Source: Otis tarda
Taxonomy: Eukaryota; Chordata; Aves; Otidiformes; Otididae
Length of the DNA: 64,000 nt
Direction of reading: 5' to 3'
Assembly (NCBI GenBank): GCA_026413225.1
Contig: CM048554.1
Location: 50,269,963-50,333,962 of the forward strand
In this document: positions 62,301 to 64,000 of the stretch, piece by piece
Layout: the number at the start of each line of letters is the position of its first letter
Position numbering within the stretch: the first letter of the stretch is position 1
Made by a program: the position numbers and the translations under genes
The notes under the pieces: model-generated
Seen by the model: only the letters and a program-made list of their open reading frames with translations
Database searches by the model: none
What the model was told of the DNA's origin: nothing

Positions 62301-64000
62301 TAGAACAGGACAGCGAGTTACAGAGAGTAAGTGAAAATTGCTAGTGCCTAAGCCTCACAGTTTAAGAAAGCAGATTTTTATCCTTACATGCACTGAAGAA
62401 CAGACGCTGGATACTTTCTAGCTGCCTTTGCAGCCTACTATTTGTTTGGCAAAATATAAATGACGAATTGACTTCTAGATTAATGGCCACCATATTGGTA
62501 ATGTACAAATCACTTTTAACAGCCACTATTAACTTGGTAAAGAGAAGCTTGCTAACTGCTCTTTAATTAAGTACACTTAATGACCTTAAGGGGATTAGTA
62601 GTCTTGTCTGATAATCAATAAGCATGGCAAGATTGCTGCCCCATAGACAGGGGCTAGAGAACAAAATTAATCTGTGCAGATTAGTTCTACCTAGTTTGGT
62701 TTGTTTGCTAAGACTGCTCCAAAATTACTTCAGTTCAATTATTTATTTTAAAAAAAAATGGAAGATGTTTTACATATTTTTTTTCTCATTTAGCCAGTGT
62801 TAAAATGACATATGTACTTTGTAAGAAAATCCTGTATTCTGAGCAGGAGCTAGTGCAGATCAGTTTAGAAGAAATCAGAAAAAGAATGAATACCCATGTT
62901 GTAGTCTCCAGAGAAAGCCAGAGGCTGAAGGAAAGGACACTGAACACGGTGCCCAGAAAACCTAGAGTGGAGCATTGTCCCACAAAATGATCTCCAGAAG
63001 TGGCAGAATTCCTGCCTGCCACTGTGCAAAGCCCAAACTGCCCTGCCTGCACATGAGTTTCCCCTCCTCCTCTTGCTTGGGCCGCAGCCATTCCAGCAGC
63101 TCAAAATAGCCATGGGAGCACTCGATCTCAGTGCCTTTACTCTCACCATGGTCCCTGTTCGACAGCAGCAGGTAGAGAGCTTTTCAGATGAAATGCTGCT
63201 TGTTTTCTGTGACAGCTGGACCCCCTCTACCCATCCATAAAGACACACACACCTTCCATACTCTGGCCTTCCTCAGCTCCTTGGAGACACACACAGTCTT
63301 CTCCTCTTCCTCCCTTCACTGCCCTGCCTTCCCTCTTCTGCCCTCTACAAAATAATTACATTTCATGCCCTAGCAACACCAGTTCTGCCCAGCTTAACCT
63401 ATTAAATGTGATTACTCCGTCCATTCCCCAGCAGCTCACCTTTCCATAGCCAGAACTCCCCTCCACACAAGGGGTGCAAAGGACTCATAGCATCAAGAGC
63501 AACCATCCTTGACACCCCAGCCCATAGGCTGCTCAGAAAACCAGTTGTCCCCACTCACACAGGTGTCTCTCCCTCAGTGAGTGACCTTGGGCTCTTCTTA
63601 GAGGGAGCTGCAAGTGTTGTGCTCTTCCTTCACCTGACATGAAATAGTTTGTTTTCTGGTTGTTATTAGGTATAGAAGTTGGTCCTTACTCAGGGTTTAA
63701 GAGAGAGATAGGATGTTTTACAAACTACTGATTTGTGTGTGGGACATACTTCAATGCAAAGCAAGTTTTGGTCCATTGGATAAAGCATGGCAATTTTATT
63801 CTTTCTGTTTACTTGGCAAATAGGAGGGAGCTTTTTGCAAAAGAGAAATATGGAGGTAGATATTTTTTAAATTGCCATCTTTAAGGTTTCTGTGTCCACC
63901 TCAAGATATATGCCTTATCCCAGTACAAAGGTTCATCCCTCCAGTTTGAGAGCTGATGTTCTAAGGGTTCAGAAGAGAAGTCAGCAAGCTTTGCACTGCA
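56359..64000. other. Intergenic region, far upstream of USH2A
   Basis: No gene, RNA or transposon recognised. A G14 run lies at 56443-56456 and a GTTT/TTGG-rich low-complexity stretch at about 60803-60870. From 62780 to 63650 the sequence is richer in GC and has a few open frames (for example 62805-62990 plus, 62865-63248 minus), but no known domain. Confidence 0.55.
56443..56456. repeat. G14 homopolymer
   Basis: Fourteen consecutive G, prone to length error and to G-quadruplex-type structure. Confidence 0.9.

Noticed and set aside
62805-63248. Open frames in a GC-richer patch near the right end
   Set aside because: There is no recognisable domain, and frames on both strands are equally open. 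I could not link it to ESRRG, the gene I would expect further upstream of USH2A.
1-64000. CRISPR arrays, operons, phage or bacterial features
   Set aside because: None present. The sequence is animal nuclear DNA, and the repeats seen are retroelements, homopolymers and short microsatellites.

Overview
This is vertebrate, clearly avian, nuclear DNA. It contains many CR1 retrotransposons with the bird-type ATTCTATG 3' tail, avian endogenous-retrovirus LTRs, and AT-rich non-coding DNA broken by one GC-rich CpG island. No prokaryotic or viral-genome organisation is present. The only host gene I can prove is USH2A (usherin), on the minus strand. Its first coding exon (36693-37177) and next exon (31525-31690) are present with consensus splice sites. 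Their lengths (485 and 166 nt) and split codon agree with what I recall of human USH2A. The CpG island at about 37.8-38.6 kb is the likely promoter. It carries a near-ideal RFX X-box and a forkhead-type motif, which would suit a cilium-linked photoreceptor and hair-cell protein.

Layout. 1-31.5 kb is inferred to be USH2A intron 3, because no exon 4 was found. It holds two CR1 3' fragments (1-836 and 14011-15032), an ancient L2-like relic (about 3370-3690), and two sibling 1.1-kb solo LTRs (7498-8637 and 12612-13744). It also holds a defective provirus in the same orientation as USH2A (19325-24860), a decayed LTR (about 24926-25412), an internally deleted CR1 (about 28130-28990), and copy A of a direct duplication (28433-29480). 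31.7-36.7 kb is intron 2. 37.2-38.6 kb is the 5' UTR and promoter. 38.6-64 kb is upstream intergenic DNA. It contains a solo LTR (48932-49422) and a CR1 cluster at 49.8-56.4 kb, in which a nearly intact 3.0-kb CR1 is inserted without target duplication into an older CR1. Copy B of the duplication (53819-55095) follows, and it has been hit in turn by a 252-bp CR1 stub.

The provirus has TCCTC target duplications and nearly identical LTRs, a tRNA-Lys-like primer site and an open gag-like frame with N-terminal hydrophobic helices. Its pol lacks the reverse transcriptase core and there is no env, so it must have been copied in trans. I see no CRISPR array, operon or convincing new biological system. 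The most noteworthy items are the USH2A promoter architecture, the recent direct duplication bracketing USH2A exons 2-3, the near-intact CR1, and the odd gag of the defective provirus.
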